NCBI GenBank assembly: GCA_022575985.1
Contig: JAKSXM010000177.1
Span: forward strand, 1-64,000
Reading direction: 5' to 3'
Origin: Anagrus nilaparvatae
Taxonomy: Eukaryota; Arthropoda; Insecta; Hymenoptera; Mymaridae
DNA: 64,000 bases
A program made the translations under genes and the position numbers. Below are positions 36,402 to 50,045 of this stretch, piece by piece. The notes under the pieces are model-generated. The model had not been told where the DNA came from. It saw only the letters and a program-made list of their open reading frames with translations, and ran no database searches. Each line of letters starts with the position of its first letter. Positions within the stretch are counted from its first letter, which is position 1.

Positions 36402-36470
36402 TGTTCTTTTTTGTGAAATATTCTGCAAGTACTCTATTTTTATTAAATTTTCAAAGACTACTATTTGAAT

Positions 36471-36479
36471 TTTATATAA
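36471..36479 (-). promoter_or_regulatory. TATA box of the knottin-type gene
   Basis: TTATATAAA on the minus strand, about 70 bp upstream of the ATG at 36401; spacing is compatible with a start site about 30 bp downstream. No clear TCAGT initiator. Confidence 0.5.
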
Positions 36480-36729
36480 TTGGTCTGACTTATACAGTAG
36501 GAATTCTTGGGTAATAGTTAAAAAATATTTATTATAAATGCCGAATATAGATAAAAATTATCAAATAAATGATATTCTTATTTGTTTCTTGTAGTGTGTA
36601 TTTATTTTATTTCTATTATTTCAATATCAAATATTTCAACATATTTTTAATTAAAATTTTAATTTTAATAATACAAAAGCCATAAGTAATGTTGTTTGTT
36701 TTGATAAAATTTTGTTTCATCATCCTGAT

Positions 36730-36970
36730 CGTTCAGTTAAAATAAAATTTTTTACCTTGACGAATCCTCTTATCGTTATAGTTAATATTATTAAGGGCTT
36801 ATTTATGGCTCAAAATGACCAATTTTTAAGCAGCTGTGTTTAATAAAAATTAGTTTCTGGTCTTAGTCATTTTTTGCAAGCTCCAAGATTTAGAAAATGT
36901 TCTACTCGTCTTTTTCAATTATTTTTTTCCATTATTTTTTCAATTATATATTTTAAGTTTAAAGTCTCAA
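36730..36970. repeat. Relic of the palindromic element family
   Basis: 'ggctcaaaatgaccaatttt', then 'agtttctggtctta' and 'ttctactcgtctttttcaat' resemble one half of the inner palindrome of 5531-7458 and of 58218-58963. Positions 36990-37150 then continue with sequence shared with 29705-29830. Confidence 0.55.
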
Positions 36971-37149
36971 TACAAAGCTTTTTAAAAAAAGCTGCCAAGT
37001 AATTGGCACTATGGTTCCTCATTAGCTATAACAAAATGTTCTTAATGGTCTATTTTACCTAATAAAGTATAATGGCATAAGAGAAACTAAAAATGATTTT
37101 TTTCTTGATATTGTCATTTTAAGATATCAAGGGAAAAATTAGGTACTAT

Positions 37150-39551
37150 TAAAAAAAAAGAAGAATTTTTCTACACAAGCACATAATCTTTTTTTATGAT
37201 AATCATGTTTGCTAGACAGTTTTGGTGTAGCTTGCGTAAAACGTAAAACCCACTCAGAGCGCACCTCACCCCACAGGGTATATCATGTGATGTTATATAC
37301 CCTTGCCTCAACATAAAGAAAATTTTAATTTTACTGCGTAACAATTTGTCAAGTTTTAATTTAAACTTATTTTGCAAAATGTAAATCTCTTGTAAGGTTA
37401 AATATAGGTTCTAATCAATTAATTATTAACTTGAAAGCACATCCAGTAATCCAAATTTTCTTAGGAGTGTGCCATTTTTTTGGCGCACACCTGGCGAACA
37501 TGAGGTGTGCTCTGAATGGACCGCCCCTTGGATGGATTTTTAGAAAAACTACTTAATTTATTTTAAAAAATTTTTTTAAATTGAAATCTCTGTTTGTTTT
37601 ATGCACTAAGAAATCGAAGTTTTCTTTCCTCAGGCTTTGTCGCAGGCCTCTGGCATTACTTTGCTTCTTTGCGACCTTGACACGCTTCTCTGGCTTTTCC
37701 ATGCTTTTCTGGCCTTGCAACGCTCCTTATTAACTTTTATTATTTATTTTATAAATTTTGACGAATATATATTTCACGAATTTAATAATTCTTTCTGCCT
37801 TACCATTATATTATTATATTTTGTTTTATTACTTCACGAATTTCGTAACGCTTTTGTCAGCGAACGAAGTCAAAGTCAGCAAAAGCCTAAGCCTATAAAT
37901 ATAACCAAGATTCTGGCCAAAGCAGTATTAAAAATTTGTTTAAAAAGTTTTCGCGCTAAATAGGCAGCGAATTTTAAAAGAGATTTCTCGTTCCACACCA
38001 TTTTTTTGGGTATTGATTATTCAGCAAAAATAAAAATAAAAAAATTTTTTTGAATAAATCCAGTTGTTTTTGTAAAAACTTTATGAAAACAAGGATTTAA
38101 AGAATCTTAAAATTTAATTAAAATTTAAGGATTTAAAAAATTTAAAAAAATCAGCAAAACCTCCCTTAAATTAATTGTATAAAAATTATTAAAAAATCAC
38201 TGTATAATAAAATTAATTTAAATTTAAAATCAGTAAATATTACAAAATTCATACTAAAAAATAAATAAATACATTTACAAAAATAATATTTATTTTAAAT
38301 AAACTGTTAAATTAAAAAATAAAAATTTCTATAATAGTAAAATATACATCGGAAAAGAAATAAATATTTATTCTTTCAAATCACTGTCGAAAATCTATCA
38401 GAATGTAAAACGATTGAATCTCATAAAAAAAAACCTATTAAATAAAAGAAAAAAAAAATTACTGCGAAAAAAAAAGTGTAAATGTTTACGTTTCATACCG
38501 CAATGTTGCAAATACAGCAATCGTTTTCTAATTTAACTGAAAATAGTTTCCATTAACAATTTTCTCTTCAGTCCTTCAACGTCTATTTTTAAATTCAACG
38601 TTATTGCGATTTTGTCATCATGTGAATCTGTTTTCCTACATTTATAAACTCTAATACATCTAAAATTGCAAAAAAAAAAATGAAAATAAAAAAAAAATAA
38701 CGAATAGACAGTTGACGAGCTACAGATTTTTTAGTAGATTTACCAAGTACGAGAAAAAAAGAAATAAGAGAAGACGTAAGAGAGAAAGGAAGCATTATAA
38801 GAGGGGAAAAAAATATAAACTTGCAATAGAAGAGAAGCTGACTCGTACCGATAAGAAGTCTCGATTCCTATTTTTTCACGTATTCTTGACACTCGTTTTA
38901 CTCTTTTTATTTTCCTACTTCTTTGACGCCTTACTTGGAATCTTATAGTATATTTTTCTTAGCAACTTTTCTATTGTCACAATTTTTTTTTTTTTTTTTT
39001 GTATGTACACTAACTTGATGTATACGCAATATTTTTTTTCTCTTTTTCTTATATTTGATTGATATGTACTTGAAGTTTGTTATTTCACTATTTCTCATTC
39101 TATTTTATTTACAGGACAAAAAGAAACGAATTCTATTCGGCAATATACGAAAGAAATATTTAACTAAAAGTTTCCTTTTTTTATTTTGTTATAGGTATTT
39201 GCGTTTATTTACTTTTATTATTCGCTAGAATAAAATTAAATTTCATTATTATCATATTATTATAGATTAATTTATTTTATTCTATAGCTAAACAGAAATA
39301 TTATTATTGTCCAGTCACGAAATTCAGAAAAATCTGTTATTAATATGGACATGCTTTGCTGTAACTAAAACCTAAAAAGTCACTAGTAAGGTATTTACTT
39401 TGTAGCTATTAACTTCTTTCATTATTTTTTTTTGTTAACTGAAAGCGTGAAGAAATTTAATTTAATTTTGATCAAAGATGTTAAAGATGGGCTTTTTAAG
39501 GTCTTTCAAGGCCATTGAAGTTTTTAAATGTAAATTTGCAAATCTTGCAAT
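37150..39551. other. AT-rich DNA with a few hairpins, no supported gene
   Basis: 37249-37272 ('cactcagagcgcacctc') is inverted at about 37500-37522 ('gaggtgtgctctgaatg'), suggesting an old MITE; between them lies a small hairpin ('gggtatatcatgtg' with 'atgttatataccc'). 37620-37925 is less AT-rich, with loosely repeated 'ttgc...cttctctggcttttcc' strings and no credible protein. The rest is A/T-rich, including a 17-20-base T run near 38985. Confidence 0.45.
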
Positions 39552-39966
39552 TAGGGATGTACGATTACCAGACTATTCGGAGGGTTTCTGGTAAACCCGA
39601 AATATTTAAGAGTAAAGCTGGGCAACCTGGCATGTTTTTATGGTCGTTTCAAATGAAACTGATCAAAAAATCGTTGCAAAATATCTGTGGCACGGAAAAA
39701 TCCAACACTAAACGAATGTTTTAAAGACTGATCCATTTCAAAATTTTTTGAAAACGAGAAAATTTTGAAACAATGATCCGTTTCAAAAAAATTAAAAACA
39801 ATAGTACGTACTTTCTGTGTCTTTTGTTTTTTAAGCGTAAATCAAAAATTAAAAAAATATATTCACAGAATTGTAAAGCCAGGCCAATTTCCGACTCAAA
39901 ACCATTGTTTACCCGAAAGTCAACCCAAAAAATAAACTGAAAATTCAAGTAAACCGCACACCCCTA
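39552..39966. mobile_element. Diverged hAT-type MITE
   Basis: Left end 'tagggatgtacgattacc', right end 'aagtaaaccgcacacccct' plus A, both related to the ends of 12731-13396. Inside, 'tctggtaaacccgaa' and 'ttacccgaaagtcaaccc' echo each other inverted. The 8 bp on each side agree only partly (cttgcaat versus catacaaa), consistent with age. No transposase. Confidence 0.75.
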
Positions 39967-40822
39967 CATACAAATTTGTAAGTTTTTTTCCATGCAATTC
40001 GAATTTAGAAACAAAATAACTTTTTGAAAATATTTACATTTTTTTGAAAATATTTTTACATTTTGTAAAAATTTTTTGTCTTTAATCTAATGAATTGAAT
40101 CTTGAATATGGCCGTATGGTTGAATCTTGACTTTTTAATATAGAAATAAAATCAAGCAAAAACTTCGCCTTCGAAATAAAAACAAAAACTAAAACGAATT
40201 AACAAAAAATTAACAATTAGAAATTAAATTATAAAATTAAATATTTACAAATATAAAATTATAAAAAAAAAAAATAAAATTAAAAGTTTATTAAAGTTTC
40301 ATTAAAACTTTGTATAAAATAAATCCCATTATATAACGTACATAAGTCTAACAGATCACACATAAACATATTCGAGATAAATCATAAAATAGTTACAACT
40401 GCAGAATACATCCAAGAGTTAATCGTGACATTTGGACAATAGAATCGTCGCTTTAGGTACAGTAAGAGAGTCCAAGCATTCGGTTCCTGGTTATGGCGTG
40501 AATACAATACCCCTATTGTATAGAAGACCAAGTATACAGCTCTGTATGTATCGAAGGTTTTCTCTAACAACAGTTTCTCTCTCAAAAGCTTAACGACGTC
40601 GTCTCCTGTACTGCCTACTATATTGTGTATCTCTTCATATTATGACATTTTATAAACTTTATAAAACCAGACAGTTTCACACTTGTGGATCTTTTTATTT
40701 TATCTTATTTACTATTAAATATTGTTTGACTCAAAAAAATTGATATCAAACTTTTCTTTTTTGTAGAAAAATTGTCCAGTTTAGAGTAACTTAATTGCTT
40801 ATTTTTCATGTAAGCGAGTTAT
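39967..40822. other. Non-coding, with one patch of normal complexity
   Basis: 40390-40640 is less AT-rich than its surroundings and contains a 67-codon minus frame (40585-40382) that I cannot match to any family. It could be an exon or UTR of an unseen gene; support is weak. Confidence 0.35.
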
Positions 40823-40990
40823 AAAAATTTATAACCGGTTTATGTAACTACACAACCAACGAGCATGGAACATATTCACTCATAACAGTAATAAATCCAA
40901 AACCCCGAAATTACAATAAATCCCGAAATATAAATTATCCTAAGTCCATAAACCTAAAGTATTCTTGTTCTTGTCAGGGCCTGATCAGTT
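40823..40990. repeat. Single arm of the CATGGAACATGTTC repeat family
   Basis: 'aatttataaccggtttatgt', then 'caaccaacgagcatggaaca', 'taataaatcc' and 'cctaagtccataaacctaaa', ending 'tcagggcctgatca'. Forward orientation, no partner nearby. Confidence 0.75.
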
Positions 40991-42017
40991 TTGAAAAAAA
41001 AGTTTTTTTTTTGGTAAAAAATTGAAAGCAAAATATTTTAGATATTTAATTAGAATTATTATAGACAATTTGGTAATTTATTTAAAATGGTGACAATACA
41101 AAGCAGAGCCATAATTTTTAAAAACTATACGAACTTGTTTTATTTATGCAAGTGTGTTATAAAATATTAGTATTTCAAAATTTATGAAAAAAATATTTAA
41201 AGTGTCTTACCATTTAAGTACCTCCTATATTAATTAATTCAAAAAAAAAATGAAAATGTTCTTCATAATTTTTATTCCAGAAACTCTTCTAATAACTTAG
41301 TAACAAAAGCAATGACAATTTTCCCAACTTACTTGAATATCATACAAATAGGTCGCAAATTTTAACCATAAAATAAAAACTACATAAAAAACTTCAAAAA
41401 AAAAAAAAAAAATTAGTTATAAATTTTATGTAAGCAAAATGATATAGCTTCTGCACCCAAAAAAAACTTTTTTTTTAATATAACTACTTTTTCAAGACGA
41501 TGAATATTTTAACGCTATTTTTTTTTTCTACTATAAAAGTATAATGAACTATCGTTATATTAACGTTCTGAGAATCTCTTATATAATTGGCGGTTAAATT
41601 CAAATTTTTTTTTTAATAATACGAAAAAAGTTTTTTGGTAAAACAAACGTTGATAAAAAAAATGAAGAAGAAAAAGTTTTATACACATTTTTTAACTTTT
41701 TTTCTCGTTCTTTACAAAAAAATGAACTTTTTTAGTTATGAAATATCTAAAAATATCGCGTGCTGAAAAAATTCTTTAAAAATATGCATCAATGATGGTC
41801 AGCATACACATTTAGTTAAAAAGAAATATTACTTTTTTTTAGTCTGCATGCAAAAGTGATAGTATATAAACGCATTTATAATCAAATAAAAGTTTTAAAA
41901 AATTTATTGCTATCGTATTTTATTTTTCTGGCACCCTATTTGTTAATTGCCCAATTTTATTCACTTAAAAATAGAAGATAAAAAATTTTTCATACCAAAA
42001 CCAACAACTAATTATTA
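40991..42017. other. AT-rich non-coding DNA
   Basis: A/T runs throughout (for example a 17-base A run near 41396); nothing else seen. Confidence 0.5.
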
Positions 42018-42443
42018 CACTGTAAAAAGTAACTTTCTTATATTAACAAAAAAATTAAAAAATTTGCGAAAAATTAGTAAATTTTCGAAAAAATTTGTAA
42101 TTATTCGATAAAAATCGTAAATTTACTAAATTTAGTATATTAACAAAAAATTCAAGTATTCTCGATTTTTTTTGTGAATTCGCAAGAAAATTTGATAATT
42201 TACAATTTTTTTTCGAAAATTTACAAAAAAAAGTTGTAAATTTCCGAAAAATACTTGTGAATTTGCAACTTTTTTCGTAAAATCACTAAAAAAAATCGAA
42301 AATTCTCGAATTATTCGATAATATATCGATAATATACTAAATTTAGTAAATTTACGATTTTTATCGAATATTTACAAAATTTTTTGAAAATTTACTAATT
42401 TTCTATTTTTTTTGTTAATCTAAGAAAGTTACTTTTTACAGTG
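42018..42443. mobile_element. Tc1/mariner-type MITE with TA target site
   Basis: 426-bp foldback element with ends CACTGTAAAAAGTAACTTTC and the exact complement, flanked by TA on both sides. The arms continue as imperfect inverted repeats nearly to the centre ('ctaaatttagta' occurs in both). TA target use and a CACTG end suggest Tc1/mariner mobilisation. No transposase. A half copy lies at 34816-35067. Confidence 0.88.
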
Positions 42444-45130
42444 TAAGAGTCATCTTTAGGATTACAGATAAGTTTTTCTAAAAATACAACTTGGTCAAGA
42501 TCTAGATCAAAAATTAATATTTTGGAAAATAAATATGAGAATTATAGTGAAGCTTTGGACGATATTTATATAAAATTTCAGATATTTCAAAAATTCATGT
42601 TTTGTGTAAGAACCCCTTTTGCCCTACCTGTAAATAAATTTAAATTTTCGCTGTACAGTTGATAAACCGAGCAAAAAATTTTGCCATGCACCTGAACTGA
42701 CTGATTGCCTAACCTAGTAACCATTTCAAAAATTTTGTATAACGGGTATAACGCATACAATTTTACAGTGGAAGAAAGTACATAATACAAAGTGATTTTT
42801 TTATATTAAAAAAAAGTTCTATATAAGCTTGATATTTGTATAAAACGTAAAATATAAAATTAAATTTTTTTATACATATTTTGCTTTATTTTTTTCTATT
42901 ATATTACCTAACATTAATATATACACATATAAAAGAAAGGGGTTTTTTTTACGCATTAACGTCTCAATTTTCTTTTTCTCGTAAAAGCAATTCGGCATTT
43001 AGCGAATATGTCGATTCGGTACACGTATAATACGCCGCCTGCGTTTTACGGCCATATTCAGCAATTTTCCATATTGAAAACCCTATGTATAAAATAATAT
43101 ATATATATATATAGGAACATATGGGTTATGTCTCTATTCGATTTCTTTCTTTGTTTTTCCTTTTTTTTTTTTTTTTTTTTTTTTTTACTAAAATTTATAG
43201 ATATATTTTATTTTTATTCCTACAACTTTTATACATATATATTCAAAGAATATGACATTTGCAGACTTATAATTTGGTTTTCTTCATAGCCACAATCTGT
43301 CCTGAACAACACGCCCACAAATAAGAATCGTTAATGTTAAAACGATTGAATTGGGAATGAAATAATGGATGATTTATTTATTTTTACGAGTATAAGCAAG
43401 CACTTATAGCTTTCAAATGAGTTACTAACTTCATTTATTTTAAAAAACTTTAGATTTCTTGTATTTAATTTTTAAATGGATAATTAATTGAAGAATACAC
43501 ACGTATACCTCGTATTTTGAAAGTACTAATAAATTCTTTGGACTTAAAACTTTTAATTTATAACAAAAAAAATTATAAAAGAAAAGTCATTAACTTCCAG
43601 AATTTTTTCCAAAAGACTAATTCAGTGTTACCTTTTGTACCCTTGTATCTCAAAATTATGTTTGACTACCGACTGTAAGATCTATGCCATTCAGTTCCTG
43701 AAACTTTTCTCCAACAATGTAAATACTTTTATTCGAAAATTCAATGGCCAGAGCTTCTTTAAATAAGTATAATCCAAATGATAATGAATCTTAAATATTT
43801 AAGGGTCCCTTTACAAGATTTATTTCTTTGTATGTATATTTATTGTACAATTAAAATTAGTTTTACGTATAATTGGGTTTTTTTAAATCCAATTAAATTT
43901 ACAATGAAACTCCTTTAATTGAATAGAAATTTTACTTTAATAAAAAAAAATTTCAAAACTTTACAAACTAAAAAAAAATTTTGAAGTTGAAAGTTGAAAT
44001 TTAGAAAAGAATAGAGTAAAATAATATTTTATTTCTCAATAATTTGTATACATGCGAGTGTCAAATTCTTTTTTTTTTAATCAGGGATTACGCAAAAACT
44101 TGCATTTACAATTTAAGCAACAAGATAATTAAGCTTGTTATATACTAAAATTAAATTCTAAACCTATCCTTATGATTACTTATATACTAAAATTAAAAAA
44201 AAAACAAAAATTGCAAATAAATAATACTATTTTACCAAAAATATTTTAACTCAAAGCCGTAAGTCTTGAAGTAACACCGTATTTCACTATTATCTTTAAA
44301 AACGTAAGTTTTCAAAAGATTTTAATTATATTTATAAATAATTCAAAAAAAAGTATAGGAATTAAAATTTTAATATTTATTTATGCTCTATTTTCTGTCA
44401 GTAAGTAATAAATGAACAACAATTTTATAATAATGAAAATATTATACATACATTGCTTCAGTCAAACTTGGGCTCAGTTAGGGTGGAATTTTTCAAGGTT
44501 TTTTTCAAAAATCTTACTTTATTATAAATTCTGAAAAAGTTTCCAAATTTCTAGACCTATCCTTATGAATACATGTTAAATAAAAAAAAATCTTGTTACA
44601 AAACTCTCTTACTTAATCTTAACTACTTGTAACATGATATAGGTAAAACTACCTGATTTAAAATATAGAGCAATCTTATTCATATTATGTGAGGAGTATC
44701 TCTTCATGTAACGATATTAAACCATCTCTTTGATGTATATATCTTATGTCGCGTCTTGAAACAAACTTTGTGTAAAATGATAAAAGGGAATACATGAGTT
44801 CATATAGAATGAAGATGTAAGTAGTAAATTTAAAGAAAAAAATATTAAAAATCATCGATGTAAATTTTAGATGTATGAGGTGGAAAATAATTAAATTAAT
44901 AGCATAAACTAAATTGCAAAGACTTTACCAACTTTTCATTAAGTTGTTTACTGCTTAATGCTTTTCTGCAAAGTTGTTAGTATAATTACAGGCTCAATGC
45001 TAAATTAAAATTATTTATTTGTGTAATTTGTTTTTACAGTACATACAAAGTTGTACCTAATTACAAAAGATTTTTTAAATAAAGGATCTTAACCTCTTCA
45101 TCTGTAAAAAGTAAATATATTATCATGTTA
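42444..45130. other. AT-rich non-coding DNA
   Basis: Includes a 26-base T run (43161-43186), a short (TA)n at about 43098-43113 and a small patch of mixed composition around 42600-42790 with an unremarkable 67-codon minus frame. No gene supported. Confidence 0.5.
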
Positions 45131-45925
45131 TCCCTTATTTTAACATGGAACATGTTAATTGGAGGGGTATTCGAAAAAATCCGGCTCGGCAGGGGGATGG
45201 TGAGAAAGTGCCGTTTTTAGGGGGGAGCGGGGTGAAATGGACTTAGAATATTTTAACATGGAACATGTTTATAGAGAAGGGGTACTTCAGAACTTGAAAA
45301 TTAAGGGGGGGGGTCAAATGTGTCCTATTTAAGGAGGGGTCAAATTTGTCCTATTTAAGGGGGGGGGGGGGTCAAATAAGATTTAGAATAATTAGGAGAC
45401 TTTGAAAAATCTGGGATTAAGGACTTAGGATAATACAGGTTTATGGACTTAGAATAATATGGATTTAGGTACTTGGAATAATTCAGGTTTAGTGATTTGG
45501 AATGATATCGATTAAGGGACCTAGAATAATACGCGTTTAGGGAATCACAATAGTTTGGGTTTAGAATCTTAAGAACTAGTAAGGTGATAATTAACATTTG
45601 TATTTTAATAATGTAACATTTGTATTATACCTAATCCTCAGCTGGAAGTAAACATGTTCCATGCATTTAGGTTGTGTTTACACAAACCGGTTATAAGTTT
45701 TTTTGATTTAGGAACTTAGAATAATTTGATGTTGGAGTCAGGGCTTTATCATAGGCCCTGATAAGAACAAGAACTAAAAATACTTTAGGAGTTAGGATAA
45801 TTTATATTTCGGGATTTATTGTAATTTCGGTCTTAGGACTTATAATAATTAGGGAGTTTACGTTATGTCTCTTATAAGCGAACATGTTCCATGATCGTTG
45901 GTTATGTGAAAACAGAAACCAGTTA
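45130..45925. repeat. Cluster of CATGGAACATGTTC-family pieces
   Basis: Two copies of 'aacatggaacatgtt' (about 45143 and 45254), G-rich tracts (about 45300-45370, including an 11-12-base G run), a 24-bp minisatellite, and two reverse-oriented arms ending 'acacaaaccggttataagtt' (about 45690) and 'gaaaccagttatag' (about 45935). It looks like at least two broken elements piled together. Confidence 0.7.
45378..45575. repeat. 24-bp minisatellite
   Basis: About eight diverged tandem units of the form GGACTTAGAATAATAYGGTT plus TA. Being a multiple of three, it leaves a minus-strand frame open that reads as eight-residue repeats of the type SLNxYYSK (45597-45355); this is a compositional by-product, not a protein. 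Single units of the same motif are found in the dispersed elements at 7551-8438 and 22552-23130. Confidence 0.85.
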
Positions 45926-48900
45926 TAGTTTTTTATTCAAAGATTTGAGTGCCTCCCTTCCCCTTAACATTTTATAAATTTTTTAACAAATGTTAGACCA
46001 TATATAAATTTCCGTAAATAAGCCCAAGAAGGCCATCTTATTTAAAAATTAAAATTTTTAAATAATTAAACTTTTTAAATTTACAGTAAATAATCTAAAA
46101 AATATTTCAATATTCTTCCATTAATTTTCCATACTTCAATAAAATAAAATTGACTCTAAGCAAATCATGCATAGTAATTTTTTTGACTCGAATGCAATGT
46201 AAGCAAATATAATAGTTGAAAATATATAGTACATATAAAAATTCGATAAAATTTTTTTATATGTATAAGAAATAACCGGTAATAATATCAATGAAACTGT
46301 CACAATCACATGTACCTTTATCGAAATTTATAAATGTCGAAATTCTTTCAAATAAGCGATTTTAACTTATCAGTAAAAGCTTTACTTATGTATAAAAGTT
46401 ATGTATTTTAGATTCATATAAAATGTTTCATGGTGACTCAACCAGTTAGAAAATTGCCTTGAAAAATTTTCTGATCGATCAAGAAACCATAAAAATATGT
46501 TAAAAATTTTAGCTTTTTTGGTATTTATTTTAAAATGTATTTTGCAAAACTGAAAAAAAAAACGAAAAAATCTCAAAGTTCAGATATTCAAAAATTTTAA
46601 AATTTTTAAGTATAAAAAAGTATTAAAAGAAACAGTAGCTATTACAGTGAAATAAATGGTAATTAAGATTACGGTATCATAATTAGATTACTTTTTCGGT
46701 TAAGCAGTCGTGTAACAGAATTATTTGAAAGATGACTAAGAATTTCTATCTTTAAAAAATAGCAGTTGGTACTAGGCCCAAAAAGTTCATTGGAATCTAA
46801 AATATTTTTCAACAAAATTAAATAAGTCTTACATAATTAAAATCATATGGTTTTTAAAATTTAATGAAATACTTTTGTGAACATTTATTTCAAAAAGAAA
46901 AAATACTTAATTTTAGTTTTAACTTTTTACCTCGTATAACCCTGCTTATATACATAAACAATGAATTAAAGCCAATAATCAAGTAGCTAGACGTATAAAT
47001 TGCAAAATTTGTCAAAAAAACGTTAATATAAATTTTTTACCCGACAATGTAATTTTAATTTAATTTTAATATTAACTGAGCTAAGTTTGAAATAGAATAT
47101 AATTTAATTAAAAAATTAAAAAAATGTTTTTATGCATATGGTACCAGTTCTCGTATATACATGTAACAATATTTTAATTTTGGTCATATATTTATAAATA
47201 TTTATTTAAAATATATTCAAAACTATTTCATTATTAAAATACTTTGTCCTTGTATTTCTAGTAACTGACAAAATTCTATTAAATATACATGAATAAATCA
47301 TATTTTAAGCTTCAAACAAAAATTAATTAATACAACTAGCACACACCTACACATATGAGCCCCACACTAACACTTGTATATTTTATATTTTATTTAAAAT
47401 TTATATATATTATAGTCTAATGTATAGTATGTGAATTCATTAGGTTTCTCATTCATGTATTCAAGAAATTCAATAATTTGTTACACACACAAAACATATA
47501 TACGTATAAGCTCATTTCTAGCTTCTATTAAATTTTAACATAGGTTATTGTGGCCTTCTAAAAGCCACAGCAAAGCATATAATAATATGTTTCCTTTAAA
47601 CACTCTGTCTCGTAAATATAAACATGTACAATATATACCATAAAATTGATGCACGTATCGTTAAATTTAATCTCAAAACTTATTTATAACAAGCTTCAGA
47701 AAGTACAATCTCTTCAACTTAACATTTTGTATTAAAGAAGAAAAAAAATTGTATATACAGGAGGAAAAAAAATGAATTCTAATATTTATCATACAATTTT
47801 ACAAAATTATAACTTTGTTACAAATTGCAGTTATATAGAAGTTTACTAAAACTCATATTTCTAAGAAACCGTCACATTCATTCAACCAACACTTCAGATT
47901 TTGAATGGATAGTAGAATCATCGTTACAGTTTCTTCCTCCGAAATTCAAATATATATAATGTCTTATATCTTAATTGTAAACCCAAAAACTTCCTTCTTA
48001 TATATAATACACACACATACAAATAATTCTATGATTGTATGACACAAAAACATATTATCTTGGTTCCCAGGCGACGTACCAATCGCGAAGACATTTGTAT
48101 GAAAGAGAATTTTGAATTTTCTATATATACTATGTCTATATATTTAAAGCTTTAGTAACAACATAGGAATGGGGTTTGAGAAATTGATCTCACTTTTAGA
48201 GTATCTCGCCAAGGGATTTATAATGTGTATAAAGATATACCAGTTTATTTCTTAGATGCTACTAAATTTAATGGAAGATGTATATGAAGTCATTGATATT
48301 TATAAACTTTGGTTAAAAAGTCTAATATTTTTCCATTTCTTTAATTTGACATATATGTCCAATTCTCTTGGTTATAATCTGAATTTATCTTTATAAAGTT
48401 TATATATAAATTATAAATTTCTGCGCTTGTCTAAGCTATTTTCTGTAATTAATAAGTTAAATAAATTAATTCAATGACGAGTAGAGCGAAGCTGATTATA
48501 TTAGGAAAAAGTTGAAGTAATTTTTTAATTTTGGGGTTCTAAAAGCTTTGATTGGATTGAGTTCAATATTAACGTAAAAATCTATTAATAAAAGTTAGAG
48601 CTCAAATTTACTTTGCTGTTTCTTAGTTTAAAACCACATTTTTATAAAATATAATGAAAATTTTCAAGTTGATTTGTGTATATAGATTTTAACGTCTTAT
48701 TTACACATTGTTATTGAACTTAACCCAATCAAAAAACCCCAAAGTTAAAAAATTTCTTCATTTTTTTCCAACTTTGCTCTACCCATCATTGTTGGTATCT
48801 AGTATTAATTTATTTAACTTATTAGTTACAGAAAGGAGCTAAGGTAGGTGCAGAAGTTTATAATTTTAGCAAGAATATATTGTTTTTGGCAAGGATGTAA

Positions 48901-49390
48901 ATCAAGAATGGTTGAAAATTTTAATGTTGGGTTCCATGAACTTGAGAAATAATTTCTGGTGGTTTTTAAAATTATTTATTATTTATTATTACAATATTGT
49001 ATACGTAACTAATTCTTATGTATAATATGTTACTTATTTTTTCAGAATAAACTAATTTTATTCATTAAACAGATTTTTTTGTCATTTTTTTTTTTAATAT
49101 TGAAATTGAATGGAGCTAGAAAAATTGTTCCTTTTAAAAATAAAGTATCTATTTACCATAATTTTTTCTGAAGCTACTTTATGCACAAAAAAAAACATTA
49201 TGTTTTGAAAGGCAATAATTGTAATTGTAATAAAACAAATTTATAATGTTAAATAATATTTATTAAATCTGACAAAAATTTTATAATAGTATATAAATAC
49301 AAATTAAAAAAGATAAAATAAAACAGAATTTATGTAATTAACAACGAACAAGAATTTATGTGTTTAACAAAGAACAAGAATTTTTTAAAC
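45926..49390. other. AT-rich non-coding DNA
   Basis: No gene, RNA or distinct repeat recognised. Simple CA-rich strings occur around 47340-47500 and 48010. It ends at the cuticle-type gene cluster. Confidence 0.5.
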
Positions 49391-49396
49391 ATTTTT

Positions 49397-50003
49397 TCAA
49401 TGAAGATATACAAGTGGAGCACCATAATTTCCAGCAATTGGTGCTGAATAATAAGTGTCTAATGTTCTAGCAATTGGTGCAGCAACAACAGGAGCAGAAT
49501 GCACTGAGTAAGAAACTGGTGCTAAAAACATTTAAAAAAATTTAATTATTATTATATAAAATATTATTTTTCTTAAATTTTTAATTAATTTATACTTTAA
49601 GTTAAGTCTTTTATAAATTAAAATTATTATTTGAAAAACGAAATTTAAATACAAGAAAAAAATATTTTTTTAAAATTATTATATATTTTTCAAGGAGTCT
49701 TAATATCCATTTATATAAATAAATAAATGTAAATACGAAGTTTTTTATAGATAAATCATAAAAAAAAAAATTTTTAATTTTCATTACACAAAAATATTAA
49801 TAATATAAATATTTACCTGCTACAACAGCTGGAGAAACAACAGTTGCAGCAACTGGTGCATGATGAACAGTTTTTGATTGTTGAGTATAACTTGTAGTTA
49901 TAGGTGCACTATGAACTTGAGTTACAAAAACTGGTTTTGCTTCTGGTTTTGGTGCTGCGAAAGCAATAGCCAAAAGACCAAAGAGAACAATGAATTTGTA
50001 CAT
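49397..50003 (-). CDS. Small secreted Ala/Val/Pro-rich cuticle-type protein, two exons
   Basis: Exon 1 is 50003 down to 49817; exon 2 is 49521 down to 49397. The intron has a GTAAAT donor and a TTTTTAG acceptor and splits a codon in phase 1. The 103-residue product begins with a signal peptide (MYKFIVLFGLLAIAFAAP) cleaved near residue 16-17. A KPEAKP segment and repeats of VHSAP, TTSYTQQ, HHAPV and VVAAP follow. There are no cysteines and no chitin-binding R&R domain. It resembles low-complexity Ala-rich insect cuticular proteins (CPLCA, apidermin- or Nplp3-like, from memory). The role is inferred as structural cuticle or extracellular matrix. It has a TATAAATA/TCAGT promoter. It is the first of four related genes. 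Confidence 0.85.
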
Positions 50004-50045
50004 TTTTGAAAAAGTTTTTTGGTGTTGTCTTGGCGAGTGAATCGA

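Noticed and set aside
37637..37963. 108-codon plus-strand frame with a hydrophobic start
   Set aside because: It begins on a non-ATG codon; the sequence has loosely repeated strings and lies beside a hairpin repeat, and no domain is visible.
38712..38948. Plus-strand frame with a Lys/Arg-rich N-terminus and a hydrophobic C-terminus, resembling a small membrane protein
   Set aside because: It begins on a non-ATG codon in purine-rich then T-rich DNA; both features follow from base composition. No promoter or splice support.
40382..40585. 67-codon minus frame in DNA of normal complexity as a possible exon
   Set aside because: No splice sites, signal peptide or family resemblance could be shown; kept only as a note on that interval.
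45355..45597. Minus-strand 80-codon frame with SLNxYYSK-like repeats, looking like a repetitive secreted protein
   Set aside because: It is the translation of a 24-bp minisatellite; the same motif occurs as non-coding single units in dispersed elements. There is no start context or signal peptide.
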